DNA of 64,000 nucleotides from Paraburkholderia elongata (GCF_013177735.1 NZ_WOEZ01000055.1:1-64000), one strand, 5' to 3'. Shown: positions 25,638 through 35,616, numbered from the stretch's first letter. Numbers and translations: made by a program. Notes: a model not told the origin generated them from the letters alone.

Positions 25638-27914
25638 ATGCCAAAGCAGACGCTGAAGCCCACGCCGAAGCAACCAAAACGGGATCGAATTGTGAGCAAT
25701 CAAATCTCTCCACACATGGCCGGTCCGATCAAGACCGAAGAAGAGGACGTCGTCCTCGGGCAACTGGTGCAGGTGATCCTCGACGACATCTGGTGGCTGA
25801 TCGCGATCGCCGCGGTGATCGTCGCGCTGGCCGCCGCGTACTGTTTCCTCGCCAAGCCGATCTATTCGGCCGATGCGCACGTGCGGGTCGAGCAGTCCGA
25901 CAACACCTCGCAGGCGCTCACGCAAACGCAGACGGGTGCGGCGATCACCACCGGCTCGACTTCGCTGCCGACCGACGCCGAAATCGAAATCATCAAGAGC
26001 CGCGGCGTAGTCGGTCCGGTGGTCCAGCAACTGAAGCTGAACTTCAGCGTCGTGCCGAAGACGATTCCGCTGCTCGGCAGCATCGCCGCGCACATTGCAA
26101 CGCCGGGCCAGCCGGCGCGGCCGTGGCTGGGTCTGTCTTCATACGCGTGGGGCGGTGAAGACGCCGAGGTCGATTCGATCGATGTGGTGCCCGCGCTCGA
26201 AGGCGAAAAGCTGACGATGAAGGTGTTCGACGACCAGCACTACGAACTGTTTGCAAAGAACGGTTCACTGCTGCTGCGCGGCCAGGTCGGCCAGCAGGAA
26301 CAGGGTGGCGGCGTGACGATCCTCGTCAGCAAGCTGGTGGCACGTCCGGGTGAAGAGTTCACTGTCACGCGCTATAACGATCTCGACGCGATCGCCGCGT
26401 TCCAGTCGGCAATCACCGTGCAGGAGCAGGGCAAGCAAACCGGCGTGATCCAGATCTCGCTGGAAGACAAGAGCCCTGAGCACGCCGCTCTGGTGGCCAA
26501 TGCGCTCGCGCAGTCGTATGTCCGTCAGCACGTGTCGAATAAACAGGTCGACGCGAGCAAGATGCTCGACTTCCTGAAGAGCGAAGAGCCGCGCCTGAAG
26601 TCCGATCTCGAACGCGCCGAAGCCGCCTTGACCGCGTACCAGCGCCAGTCCGGCTCGATCAATGCGAGCGATGAAGCCAAGGTCTACCTCGAAGGCAGCG
26701 TGCAGTACGAGCAGCAGATCGCCGGTTTGCGTCTGCAGATGTCGCAACTGACCCAGCGCTATGGCGACGACCATCCGATGCTCGTGGCCGCGCGCCAGCA
26801 GATGGCCGAACTGGAGGCGCAACGCGCCAAATACGCGGACCGCTTCCGCGATTTGCCGGCGACCGAAGTGAAGGCCGTGCAGTTGCAACGCGACGCGAAG
26901 GTGGCGGAAGACATCTACGTGCTGCTGCTTAACCGCGTGCAGGAGTTGTCGGTGCAGAAGGCCGGTACCGGCGGCAACGTGCATATCGTCGACCAGGCAA
27001 TGCGCCCGGGTGCGCCGGTCAAGCCGAAGAAGGTGCTGATCCTGTCGGCGGCGGTGATTCTGGGCCTGATCTGCGGCACCGGTTTCGTGTTCCTGCGCCG
27101 CAATATGTTCAAGGGGATCGACGACCCCGACCATATCGAGCGCGCTTTCCATCTGCCGGTGTACGGTCTCGTGCCCTTGAGCGCCGAACAGGCTGTGCTC
27201 GAAAGCGGCTTCCAGCGCGGCGGCGAACGCCTGCGCTCGGTGCTGGCGAATGCGCGGCCGAAGGACGTCACGATCGAAAGCCTGCGCAGCCTGCGCACCT
27301 CCATGCAGTTCACGATGATGGACGCGAAGAACCGCATTGTCATGCTGACCGGTCCCTTGTCCGGCGTCGGCAAGAGCTTCCTGACGGTCAATCTGGCGGT
27401 GCTGCTCGCGAACTCGGGCAAACGCGTGCTGATGATCGACGGCGATATGCGTCGCGGCGTGCTCGAACGTTACCTGGGCGGTGTGCAGGACAACGGTCTG
27501 TCGGAATTGCTGAGCGGGCAGATCTCGCTCGAGGAAGCGATTCGCGCCTCGAACGTCGAAGGCTTGAGCTTCATCTCATGCGGCCGCCGTCCGCCGAATC
27601 CGTCGGAACTGCTGATGTCGCCGCGTCTTCCGCAATACCTGGACGGCCTCGCCAAGCGCTACGACGTGATCCTGATCGACACGCCGCCGGTGCTGGCCGT
27701 GACCGATGCGTCGATCATCGGCGCGTACGCCGGTTCGACCTTCTTCGTGATGCGCTCGGGCGTGCACAACGAAGGTGAGATCGCGGAGGCGTTGAAGCGC
27801 CTGCGCGCAGCCGGCGTGCACGTGCAGGGCGGCATCTTCAACGGGATGCCGGCGCGTTCGCGCGGCGGTTACGACCGTGGTTATGCAGTGGTCCATGAAT
27901 ATTTGAGTACCTGA
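25638..27914 (+). CDS. bceF: polysaccharide co-polymerase and tyrosine autokinase (BceF, Wzc-like)
   Basis: An inner-membrane BY-kinase that controls chain length and export. The layout is a short cytoplasmic start, TM1 near residues 52-74, the Wzz domain, a long periplasmic coiled-coil region (about 290-430, with YLEGSVQYEQQIAGLRLQ), TM2 near 465-485, and a C-terminal kinase. Walker A GPLSGVGKSFLT is near 570, Walker A' VLMIDGDMRRG near 597 and Walker B VILIDTPPVL near 677. The tail has only three clustered tyrosines (GGYDRGYAVVHEY), fewer than many Wzc proteins. The GTG at 25692 is an alternative start, since the first 18 codons are low-complexity. Confidence 0.93.
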   Translation: MPKQTLKPTPKQPKRDRIVSNQISPHMAGPIKTEEEDVVLGQLVQVILDDIWWLIAIAAVIVALAAAYCFLAKPIYSADAHVRVEQSDNTSQALTQTQTGAAITTGSTSLPTDAEIEIIKSRGVVGPVVQQLKLNFSVVPKTIPLLGSIAAHIATPGQPARPWLGLSSYAWGGEDAEVDSIDVVPALEGEKLTMKVFDDQHYELFAKNGSLLLRGQVGQQEQGGGVTILVSKLVARPGEEFTVTRYNDLDAIAAFQSAITVQEQGKQTGVIQISLEDKSPEHAALVANALAQSYVRQHVSNKQVDASKMLDFLKSEEPRLKSDLERAEAALTAYQRQSGSINASDEAKVYLEGSVQYEQQIAGLRLQMSQLTQRYGDDHPMLVAARQQMAELEAQRAKYADRFRDLPATEVKAVQLQRDAKVAEDIYVLLLNRVQELSVQKAGTGGNVHIVDQAMRPGAPVKPKKVLILSAAVILGLICGTGFVFLRRNMFKGIDDPDHIERAFHLPVYGLVPLSAEQAVLESGFQRGGERLRSVLANARPKDVTIESLRSLRTSMQFTMMDAKNRIVMLTGPLSGVGKSFLTVNLAVLLANSGKRVLMIDGDMRRGVLERYLGGVQDNGLSELLSGQISLEEAIRASNVEGLSFISCGRRPPNPSELLMSPRLPQYLDGLAKRYDVILIDTPPVLAVTDASIIGAYAGSTFFVMRSGVHNEGEIAEALKRLRAAGVHVQGGIFNGMPARSRGGYDRGYAVVHEYLST

Positions 27915-27973
27915 GCCACCAGACTGAGCCCATTGTTCTGATTCCAGCGCAAACACGATAAAAGGACATCACG

Positions 27974-28906
27974 ATGAAAGTGACGGTACTGGTTCCGACT
28001 TACCGCCGCCCGGCCGACCTGGCGCGCTGCCTCGCAGCACTGCAACGGCAGTCGCGCGCACCGGACGAAGTGGTGGTGGTCGCGCGCGCCGACGACGAAG
28101 CGACCCACGCCTGCCTGCGCAATCCGGCCGTGCCGGGCACGTTGCCGCTGTCCGTCGCGCTGGTGGACGTGCCCGGCCAGGTCGCGGCCCTGAATCGTGG
28201 ACTGGACGCGGCCAAAGGCGACGTGATCGCGATCACCGACGACGATGCCGCGCCGCACGTGGACTGGGTCGAACGTATTGCTGCCGCGTTCGAAAGCGAT
28301 GCGCGCCTCGGTGCGCTGGGCGGACGCGACTGGGTGCATGAAAAAGGCCGCGTGCTCGACGGCGAGCGGCCGCTGGTCGGCAAGGTCACGGCGCATGGCA
28401 AGATCATCGGCAATCACCACCTTGGGGTCGGCGGCGCACGCGAAGTCGACATCCTGAAGGGCGCTAACATGAGCTACCGGCGCGAGGCAGTTCGCACGAT
28501 CCGTTTCGATCAGCGTCTGCGCGGCGCGGGCGCCCAGGTTCACAACGACATGGCCTTCAGTCTGAGCGTGAAGAACGCCGGCTGGAAGCTGATGTACGAC
28601 CCGCGCGTAGCTGTCGATCATTTCCCGGCCGAACGTTTCGACGACGACCGGCGCGACGCGCAAACCATGGCGGCATTGCGCAATGCCGCCTTCAATTTCC
28701 ATCTGATCCTGCGCGACCAACTGCCGCCGCTGCGTCGCGAAACCGCGTGGTGGTGGTGGACGCTGGTCGGCACGCGGGTCTATCCGGGTCTCACGCACGC
28801 CGCGCTCGCGCTGGTTTCGAAACAGGCGAGCCTGAGGCTATCGCGCTGGCGCGCGGTGCGCACCGGCGCGCATGAGGCGCGCCGCGCGCTGTCCCGGACC
28901 GCGTGA
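27974..28906 (+). CDS. bceG: glycosyltransferase family 2 (BceG)
   Basis: A GT-A-fold inverting glycosyltransferase (310 residues) that adds a sugar to the lipid-linked cepacian repeat. The N-terminus reads MKVTVLVPTYRRPADLARCL, the metal-binding DDD-type motif appears as ITDDDAAPHVDW near residue 88, and GGRDWVHEKGR and the acidic AGAQVHNDMAFSL region follow. Its donor sugar cannot be read from sequence. It follows bceF after 59 bp in the compact operon. Confidence 0.88.
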   Translation: MKVTVLVPTYRRPADLARCLAALQRQSRAPDEVVVVARADDEATHACLRNPAVPGTLPLSVALVDVPGQVAALNRGLDAAKGDVIAITDDDAAPHVDWVERIAAAFESDARLGALGGRDWVHEKGRVLDGERPLVGKVTAHGKIIGNHHLGVGGAREVDILKGANMSYRREAVRTIRFDQRLRGAGAQVHNDMAFSLSVKNAGWKLMYDPRVAVDHFPAERFDDDRRDAQTMAALRNAAFNFHLILRDQLPPLRRETAWWWWTLVGTRVYPGLTHAALALVSKQASLRLSRWRAVRTGAHEARRALSRTA

Positions 28907-29024
28907 GCGCCGCTCGACCCCGCGTGTCCCGCGTGATCCAAACGTCCTGCACGTTCGTGCATCGGCACAGGCGCCTGCTTGCGCATGCCGATGCTCCTTT
29001 CCACCGGCAGAGCGGAGTGTCTGC

Positions 29025-30212
29025 ATGAGTACGAAAGTTCACGTTCATCTGTTTTACGGTGCCGACCCGCGCTTTTACCGGCCGGGCGACAACATCGGTT
29101 GCCTGTACGGCTATCACCATGCCGAATCCGATGCGTTCGCGCTGACCTATTCGCGGGACGCTCGCGAGAGCAAGCCAGTTTGTTTGCTGCGCCGCGCGCT
29201 GAAGGCGGCGCTTGGGTTCGACTTCATCCATACGTGGCGCAACCGCGCCGAGATGTTGCGCTCGGACGTGATCTGGACACATACCGAACAGGAATGGCTG
29301 TCTGCCGCGTTGATGCTGCTGCTGAGCGGCCGCAAGGCGGGTGCTAATGCTTCGCCATTGCTGTTGGCGCAAAGCGTGTGGCTGCTCGATAAATGGCCTT
29401 CCTATGGGATTCTGCGCAGCTGGCTGTATCGCAAGCTGATGACCCGCGCCGACCAGCTGACCACGCTCGCCAGCGAAAACGCCGAACTGTGCCAGCGCTA
29501 CTTCAAGCGCGACGCAAAACCGCTCTTCTACGGCCTCAACACGCAGGACTTTCCCGTAAAGGCGCCGACCGAATGGACGCCTCACACGCCGATCCGCATC
29601 GCCGCGATCGGCAACGATCGCGACCGCGATTGGGAAACGCTCATCAAGGCCTTCGGCAACGATGTGCGCTACACAGTGAAGCTCGCGACACGCCGGCGGA
29701 TTCCCGCCTCGCTGCGCGCGCCGAACGTCGAGATCGCGTTGTTCTCGGGCATCAAGAAACAGCACGAACTCTACGACTGGGCCGACGTGATCGTCGTACC
29801 GCTACGGCCGAATTCGCACGCCTCGGGCATTACGGTGATGCTGGAAGCGGCGGCGGTCGGCAAGCCGATGGTGGTCACCAACGTCGGCGCGCTGCAGGAT
29901 TATTTTCCGGCGGGCGAGGCGGCTTATATCCCGCCGTTCAACCCACAGGCGTTGCGCGAGGCGGTGGATCGGCTCGCCGCCTCTCCGATGGATGCGTTGC
30001 GCCAGGCGCAGGCGGCAGCCGCCGGTTTGCTGTCGCGCGATCTGACCACGCAGAACTATGCGATGCAGCACGTGAGGGTGACGCAGGAGATGCTGCGGGC
30101 GCGCGCCGCGCCCGCCGCTGCCACCGTGAACCAGCCGGTGCGAATCCGCGCGGGCAGCCAGGGGCAGGGTCAAGGTCAAGGCCCTTCGCGCCAATCGCGC
30201 GGGGGTCTCTAA
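29025..30212 (+). CDS. bceH: glycosyltransferase, GT-B type (BceH)
   Basis: A 395-residue glycosyltransferase of the GT-B fold for cepacian assembly. The ATG at 29025 (MSTKVHVHLFYGADPRFYRPG) has GGAG about nine bases upstream; a longer open frame from 28872 overlaps bceG and is rejected. The C-terminal nucleotide-sugar-binding half is seen in YDWADVIVVPLRPNSHASGITVMLEAAAVGKPMVVTNVGAL. The tail is rich in Gly, Gln and Ala (GSQGQGQGQGPSRQ), probably disordered. The bceI gene starts four bases after its stop. Confidence 0.85.
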   Translation: MSTKVHVHLFYGADPRFYRPGDNIGCLYGYHHAESDAFALTYSRDARESKPVCLLRRALKAALGFDFIHTWRNRAEMLRSDVIWTHTEQEWLSAALMLLLSGRKAGANASPLLLAQSVWLLDKWPSYGILRSWLYRKLMTRADQLTTLASENAELCQRYFKRDAKPLFYGLNTQDFPVKAPTEWTPHTPIRIAAIGNDRDRDWETLIKAFGNDVRYTVKLATRRRIPASLRAPNVEIALFSGIKKQHELYDWADVIVVPLRPNSHASGITVMLEAAAVGKPMVVTNVGALQDYFPAGEAAYIPPFNPQALREAVDRLAASPMDALRQAQAAAAGLLSRDLTTQNYAMQHVRVTQEMLRARAAPAAATVNQPVRIRAGSQGQGQGQGPSRQSRGGL

Positions 30213-30215
30213 ACG

Positions 30216-31676
30216 ATGTCGACGATTGCGCGAGGTGGCGACAACGCGGGGCGGGTTCAGTCCGGCGCTCGCAAAGAGTGGCTGCCGGAGGCTTTCCTGT
30301 GGCTGATCACAGCGATGCTGATCATCGCGCATCAGGGCACGGTGCTCACGCTCGGATTCCCGGTGCTCGCGATCCTGACAGGCCTGTGGCTCTACTTCAA
30401 GAGTCCGGCGCGCTACATCGGTTTCATGTGGTGGCTGTGGTTCATGAGCCCGGAAGTGCGGCGTCTGGCCGACTGGTCCAAAGGCTCATTCACGCCGACC
30501 AGCCTGATCCAGGTCGCGCCGCTGGCGGTGACGATGATCAGTGCGCTCTCTCTACTGCGGTACTACAAGCTGCTTTCGCAGCGGCGCGGCCTGCCGGTGC
30601 TGCTCGTTCTGATGGGGCTCGCCTACGCATTCATGATCGGCGTGATGTCGAGCGGACCGCTCGCCGCGACCTATGACCTCGCGAACTGGCTCTATCCGAT
30701 CCTGATCGGCTTTCACATCATGGCGCACACGCGTCAGTACCCGAAGTATCGCGACACCATCGTCAGCACTTTTATCTGGGGCATGCTGGTGATGGGCGGT
30801 TACGGCCTGATCCAGTTCTTCATCATGCCGCCGTGGGACGCGCTGTGGATGCTCGGCTCGCAAATGAATTCGCAGGGCGATCCTGTGCCGATGGGTGTGC
30901 GCGTGTTCAGCACGATGAACTCATCGGGACCGTTCGCGTTCGCGATGATGGGCGCGATGGTCTACGTGATGGCGGCGACGCACCGCGTGCGCTGGGTTGC
31001 CGCGGCGCTGGGCTTCTTTTCCTTCGCGCTGAGCCTCGTGCGCTCGACGTGGGGCGGCTGGGTGATCGCGCTCCTGATCCAACTGGTCAAGGCGAACAAC
31101 AAGGTGCGCGTGCGGATCGTTGCGAGTGCGGTGCTGCTTGCCGGTCTTTGCGTGCCGCTGCTCACAGTCGGCCCGGTCGCCGAGCGGATGCAGGCGCGCC
31201 TGAACACGCTCGTCAATCTGAGCGACGACCAGAGCTATGCCGCGCGTAACGAGTTCTACGCGACCTTCGCGAAGACGGCATTTACCGACGTCTCCGGCGA
31301 AGGCATGGGCGCGACTGGCACCTCGACCAAGCTCTCGAACGACGGCGGTCAGCTCGGCCAGTACGGAAACTTCGACAGCGGCGTGATGAACATCCCGTTC
31401 GTGCTCGGCTGGCCCGGTACCTTGCTCTACATGTCCGGCATCGTGTGGCTGGTGGTGCGCGCGGCGCTCGCGTCGTTCAAGCTGCGCAACGACAAATTCG
31501 TTTCAGCTTGCCTGAGCCTCAGTCTCGCGACCTTCGCGATGCTGGTGTTTACCAATTCGCTGGTCGGCACCGGCGGGCTGCTGCTTTTCATGAGTGTTTT
31601 TTCGATCCTTTCTGCGGTGCACTACGAAAAGATGAACCGCAGACGCACGCTATTTCCCCACGGAGGCACTGATTGA
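30216..31676 (+). CDS. bceI: exopolysaccharide polymerase (BceI, Wzy-like)
   Basis: An integral membrane protein of 486 residues with about 11-12 hydrophobic segments, fitting the Wzy polymerase of the pathway, which joins undecaprenyl-linked repeat units in the periplasm. A large loop and the motif LSLVRSTWGGWVIAL match the O-antigen polymerase/ligase superfamily; sequence identity in this group is always low, so position in the operon carries most of the call. Its last codon overlaps the TTG start of bceJ. Confidence 0.86.
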   Translation: MSTIARGGDNAGRVQSGARKEWLPEAFLWLITAMLIIAHQGTVLTLGFPVLAILTGLWLYFKSPARYIGFMWWLWFMSPEVRRLADWSKGSFTPTSLIQVAPLAVTMISALSLLRYYKLLSQRRGLPVLLVLMGLAYAFMIGVMSSGPLAATYDLANWLYPILIGFHIMAHTRQYPKYRDTIVSTFIWGMLVMGGYGLIQFFIMPPWDALWMLGSQMNSQGDPVPMGVRVFSTMNSSGPFAFAMMGAMVYVMAATHRVRWVAAALGFFSFALSLVRSTWGGWVIALLIQLVKANNKVRVRIVASAVLLAGLCVPLLTVGPVAERMQARLNTLVNLSDDQSYAARNEFYATFAKTAFTDVSGEGMGATGTSTKLSNDGGQLGQYGNFDSGVMNIPFVLGWPGTLLYMSGIVWLVVRAALASFKLRNDKFVSACLSLSLATFAMLVFTNSLVGTGGLLLFMSVFSILSAVHYEKMNRRRTLFPHGGTD

Positions 31677-32932
31677 GAGTCGCCATTGTCACGCACGTCG
31701 TGCGCCATAACGACGGCCAGGGGCGCGTCAACCACGAGATTGCGCGTGCCGCCCTCGATGAGGGCATCGCAGTCACGCTGGTTGCGTCGCACGTTGCGCC
31801 GGATTTGCTCGCGCATCCGAACGTACGCTGGGTGCCGGTGAAAATCGGCCGCTGGTGGCCCACCAATCTGCTGCGCCAGCAGGTGTTCGCATTCAAGAGC
31901 GCGATGTGGCTGCGCGCGCATCGCCGCGAATACGACGTGCTGCACGTGAACGGCTTCATCACGTGGATGCCCGCCGACGTCAACACTTCGCACTTCGTAC
32001 ATAGCGGCTGGTTCGGCAGCAAGTACTACCCGTTCGGGCTCACGAAAGGCGTGTGGTCCGCGTATCAGTCGGTCTATACGCGCTGCAACGCGTTGCTCGA
32101 ACGCTGGGCTTACCGGCGCTCGAAAGTGATCACGGCCGTGTCGCAAAAGGTCGCCGATGAAATTCGCGCGATCGGGTTGACGCCTCATAACCGGGTCGAC
32201 GTGATTTACAACGGCGTCGATACGCAAGGCTTCGCGGCCGCAACGGGCGACCGCGCGAAATTCGGTTTGCCTGCGGACGCATTCCTGCTGCTGTTCGTGG
32301 GCGACCTGCGCACGCCGCGCAAAAACCTCGGCACGGTATTGCAGGCGCTCAAGCATCTGCCCGAACACGTGCAGATCGCGGTGGCCGGATTTCTGCCGGG
32401 CAGCCCGTATCCGGAAGAAGCGAAGACGCTCGGCATTGCGCATCGCGTGCATTTTCTCGGCCTGGTCAAAGAAATGCCAGTGCTGATGCATTCGGTCGAC
32501 GCGTTCGTGTTCCCGTCGCGCTACGAGGCGATGAGCCTGTCGCTGCTCGAAGCGATGGCCGCGGGCCTGCCGGTGGTCACGGCGCGCACGGCGGGCGGCG
32601 CCGAAATCATCACACCGGAATGCGGCATCGTGCTCGACGATCCGGACGATCCCAAGGCATTGGCCGGCGCCGTCGCGCGTCTTGCTGAAAACGACGACGC
32701 GCGCCGCGCGATGGGCATTGCTGCCAATGAACTCGCGACCGGCTTCGGCTGGGCGCGGATGGCCGCGCAATACATCGCGCTGTACCGGCAATTGGAGGGG
32801 CAGCAGAAGGACCGCCGGCGTAGCGAAACGGAAACTGCGGCAGTGGCCAAGACCGACGCGCTGACGCTGCACACGCTGGCCGGGCAGACAATTCACCACC
32901 ATTCTCAGAACGCACAGGGGCAACAATCATGA
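31673..32932 (+). CDS. bceJ: glycosyltransferase family 4 (BceJ), TTG start
   Basis: A GT4 retaining glycosyltransferase (419 residues). The start is a TTG overlapping the bceI stop (TTGA), with CGGAGG eight bases upstream; the protein then reads RVAIVTHVVRHNDGQGRVNHEIA, a normal GT4 beginning. The C-terminal donor domain contains FVGDLRTPRKNLGTVL and SRYEAMSLSLLEAMAAGLPVVTA. The final 40 residues are polar and rich in Gln, Thr and His. The stop overlaps the bceK start (ATGA). Confidence 0.88.
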   Translation: MRVAIVTHVVRHNDGQGRVNHEIARAALDEGIAVTLVASHVAPDLLAHPNVRWVPVKIGRWWPTNLLRQQVFAFKSAMWLRAHRREYDVLHVNGFITWMPADVNTSHFVHSGWFGSKYYPFGLTKGVWSAYQSVYTRCNALLERWAYRRSKVITAVSQKVADEIRAIGLTPHNRVDVIYNGVDTQGFAAATGDRAKFGLPADAFLLLFVGDLRTPRKNLGTVLQALKHLPEHVQIAVAGFLPGSPYPEEAKTLGIAHRVHFLGLVKEMPVLMHSVDAFVFPSRYEAMSLSLLEAMAAGLPVVTARTAGGAEIITPECGIVLDDPDDPKALAGAVARLAENDDARRAMGIAANELATGFGWARMAAQYIALYRQLEGQQKDRRRSETETAAVAKTDALTLHTLAGQTIHHHSQNAQGQQS

Positions 32933-34095
32933 CCACGAGCTCAATCAAATCACTGCAGATCGGGATGCACTGGTTTCCCGAGCGCGCGGGCGGCCTCGAC
33001 CGCATGTATTACTCGCTGGTTGGCGCGCTGCCGGGCGCGGGCGTTGCGGTGCGCGGCGTAGTGGCCGGCTCGCCCAAAGTCGCCGCGGACACCGGCGGTG
33101 CGATCAACGGTTTCGGCTCCGCCGCGCAATCGCTGCCGCTGCGGCTGATGGCGGCACGCCGCGCGCTGCGCCAGGAGATCAGCACCTCGCGTCCCGACGT
33201 GATTTCGTCGCACTTCGCGCTGTACACGTTTCCGGGTCTCGACGTGACGCGCGGCATTCCGCAGGTTTCGCACTTTCAGGGGCCTTGGGCCGACGAAAGC
33301 CATGTGGAGGGCGCCGATTCGCTCGGCCAGCGCGCCAAGCGCTATCTGGAGCAATCGGTGTATGCGCGCTCGTCGCGGCTGATCGTCTTGTCGGAGGCGT
33401 TTGGCAAGATTCTGACTTCGCGCTATCGCATCTCACCGGACCGTGTGCGCGTCGTGCCGGGGTGTGTGGACGTCGAGCAGTTCAATCTGCCGATCACACC
33501 GGCCGAAGCGCGCCTGAAGCTGCAATTGCCGCAAGACCGGCCGATCGTGCTGGCGGTGCGCCGCCTGGTGCGCCGCATGGGTCTCGAAGATCTGATCGAT
33601 GCGGTGAAGCTGCTCAAGCGCACAGAACCCGACGTGCTGCTGCTGATCGCGGGCAAGGGGCGGCTCGAAGGCGAGTTGCAGGCGCGTATCACCGAGGCAG
33701 GCCTCGAGAACAACGTGAAGCTGCTGGGCTTCGTGCCCGATCAGCATCTGGCTGCTTTGTACCGTGCGGCAAATATCAGCGTGGTGCCGACGGTGGCGTT
33801 GGAGGGCTTCGGGCTGATTACCGTTGAATCACTGGCTTCGGGCACGCCCGTGCTGGTGACGCCGGTAGGCGGCTTGCCGGAAGCGGTGGCGGGTTTGTCG
33901 CCGAATCTGGTATTGCCGGCGACGGGGGCGAAGGCGATTGCGGAAGGTCTGGCAGGCGCGTTGAACGGCTCGCTAAAGTTGCCGGATGCCGAGGCTTGCC
34001 GTCGCTATGCACGCGAGAATTTCGACAACTCGGTGATCGCGAAGCGGGTGGCCTTGGTGTATAGCGAGGCGATCAAGGCGGGTGGGGGGCATTGA
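32929..34095 (+). CDS. bceK: glycosyltransferase family 4 (BceK)
   Basis: A GT4 glycosyltransferase (388 residues), last gene of the plus-strand bceB-K run, with its ATG overlapping the bceJ stop. The N-terminus shows GMHWFPERAGGLDRMYYSLV, the GGxxR-type acceptor/donor loop. The C-terminal core has VLAVRRLVRRMGLEDLIDAV and ALEGFGLITVESLASGTPVLVTPVGGLPEAV (the E-x7-E region). It converges on the Fic gene with an 18-base gap. Confidence 0.88.
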   Translation: MTTSSIKSLQIGMHWFPERAGGLDRMYYSLVGALPGAGVAVRGVVAGSPKVAADTGGAINGFGSAAQSLPLRLMAARRALRQEISTSRPDVISSHFALYTFPGLDVTRGIPQVSHFQGPWADESHVEGADSLGQRAKRYLEQSVYARSSRLIVLSEAFGKILTSRYRISPDRVRVVPGCVDVEQFNLPITPAEARLKLQLPQDRPIVLAVRRLVRRMGLEDLIDAVKLLKRTEPDVLLLIAGKGRLEGELQARITEAGLENNVKLLGFVPDQHLAALYRAANISVVPTVALEGFGLITVESLASGTPVLVTPVGGLPEAVAGLSPNLVLPATGAKAIAEGLAGALNGSLKLPDAEACRRYARENFDNSVIAKRVALVYSEAIKAGGGH

Positions 34096-34113
34096 AAGGA
34101 GGGCGGGCCGCGT

Positions 34114-35616
34114 CTACGTGGCCCGGCTGCCGTCGGCGTTAAGCAAACGGAAGTCGGCAGGAGACTCCTCAAACGCGTTGGCGCTCCTCATTGCAGACAC
34201 CAGTCCAGCAAGGTCTGCATAGTCGAAAGTGGCGCACCAACTACCCATGCGCGATAGCGCATTGATGAGCGGCTCCGGCCGCCCGCTCTGCGTGAGCGCC
34301 CGGAGGCAGTCGACGAACTGCGGATGAAATAACGTTGGAATCGTGATGCGTGAGCGTCCGCACCTCGACAGTTCCGCATTCATGACCAACCTGGAAAGCC
34401 GTCCGTTGCCGTCTGCAAACGGATGTACTTCGACGATGAGAAAAAGGTAATAAATGGCCCGTGCCATCCCTTCTGGGATAGTCAAGGCAAGGCGAGATCC
34501 TTCGGCCAGTGTGCCGCGCACGTGCGAGGGTTGGACGAACTGGGTCGTGCCTGCGTAGTTCGCCTCGAGCTTGAGGTGGCCGGGGTCCACTTCTGGCCGG
34601 CGCTCGAGCATGACGCGATGCCGTTCCTGAAGCAAATCGACGAAATCGTCGCCAACCGGCGGCACCGCCGCCCGGGTTTCCGCGCGATACGCAAGATTGA
34701 ACACGCCCAGGATGTCGTGCGAATCCTTGGGGCGTTGCGCAACTATCTGGTTGCGCAGAACAATACCCTCGGCTTCCTCCACGGAGAATCGGGTTCCTTC
34801 GACGTAGTTCGAAAAATACGATTCAAGAAACGCAAAATGGATTCGGGCGCTGCCTTGAGCGGCGACGTCTGTTATGTCAGGCAGTATCGCCGTGCGCAGC
34901 GCAGTGGCAAGTGTGCTGAAAAGATCAATACGCTCCATGTCGATGGGCGTGCCTTGAGCGATGGCCAATCCAGCCTTTGTTTTGAGCACGCCCTTTGAAT
35001 GAGTACTCAGCAGAGCGCCGATTATCCTGTTGAGTACGTCGAAGCTGGCTGTCGCGTCGAGCGGATCGGCGAGCGCGCGAGCGCGGTCTCGAACCTGGTT
35101 GAGCCCGGCTTCCTTGTTTGCATTCAGGCAGGTAATGAGCCGTTCTTCAACGGCGTCACGCGCCGCGCGGGTGGTGGCCGATCCCCGGCTGAGATTTTCC
35201 AGAAGAGCGCGTTCCTGCGAGGCCCAGTAAAGGTCGAGCGAACCGAGGCGAAGATCGCCCGGTTGCGGCCCGGGCCCTTTGATGAGGACCAGCGTGAGGT
35301 CCGGATACCGGATGCGCCGGTTAAAGCGAGTCGGATGGGACAGTACGACTTCATTGGACGCTGTGATGCCACCCGCAAACGCGCTGAGATGCGTGACTAC
35401 GGCACCCGGCACGGCATGGGCTGCGATCCTTTGCCAGTTTCGATGAATTCTGCCGGATACCTCCTCTTCGCTGCCGGATTCGACGTATACGCCGCGGCCG
35501 ACACGAGTCAGGCTGCCTTCCTTCGCGCGGCGCTGCAGACTGCGAGCAAGCGCGGGATCAGCGGTCGTAAAAAATACGTCCTCTGAATGTCGTTTTCCAG
35601 CTTTGGAGAGGCTCAC
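34114..35616 (-). CDS. AbiEi-like N-terminal domain fused to a Fic domain
   Basis: A 500-residue fusion. The N-terminal ~200 residues match the AbiEi/type IV antitoxin pattern: a winged-helix segment (LARSLQRRAKEGSLTRVGRGVYV) followed by VVTHLSAFAGGI and an LDLYWASQERALLENLS block. The C-terminal half is a Fic enzyme with the complete catalytic loop HPFADGNGRLSR near residues 395-406, including His and the anion-binding GNGR. SNYVEG near 268 fits the (S/T)xxxE(G/N) inhibitory helix that keeps class II Fic AMP-transferases off. The start is a GTG without a clear Shine-Dalgarno; a stop lies a few codons upstream, so no better start exists. Composition differs from the bce genes, suggesting acquisition. 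Confidence 0.82.
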   Translation of the reverse strand: MSLSKAGKRHSEDVFFTTADPALARSLQRRAKEGSLTRVGRGVYVESGSEEEVSGRIHRNWQRIAAHAVPGAVVTHLSAFAGGITASNEVVLSHPTRFNRRIRYPDLTLVLIKGPGPQPGDLRLGSLDLYWASQERALLENLSRGSATTRAARDAVEERLITCLNANKEAGLNQVRDRARALADPLDATASFDVLNRIIGALLSTHSKGVLKTKAGLAIAQGTPIDMERIDLFSTLATALRTAILPDITDVAAQGSARIHFAFLESYFSNYVEGTRFSVEEAEGIVLRNQIVAQRPKDSHDILGVFNLAYRAETRAAVPPVGDDFVDLLQERHRVMLERRPEVDPGHLKLEANYAGTTQFVQPSHVRGTLAEGSRLALTIPEGMARAIYYLFLIVEVHPFADGNGRLSRLVMNAELSRCGRSRITIPTLFHPQFVDCLRALTQSGRPEPLINALSRMGSWCATFDYADLAGLVSAMRSANAFEESPADFRLLNADGSRAT

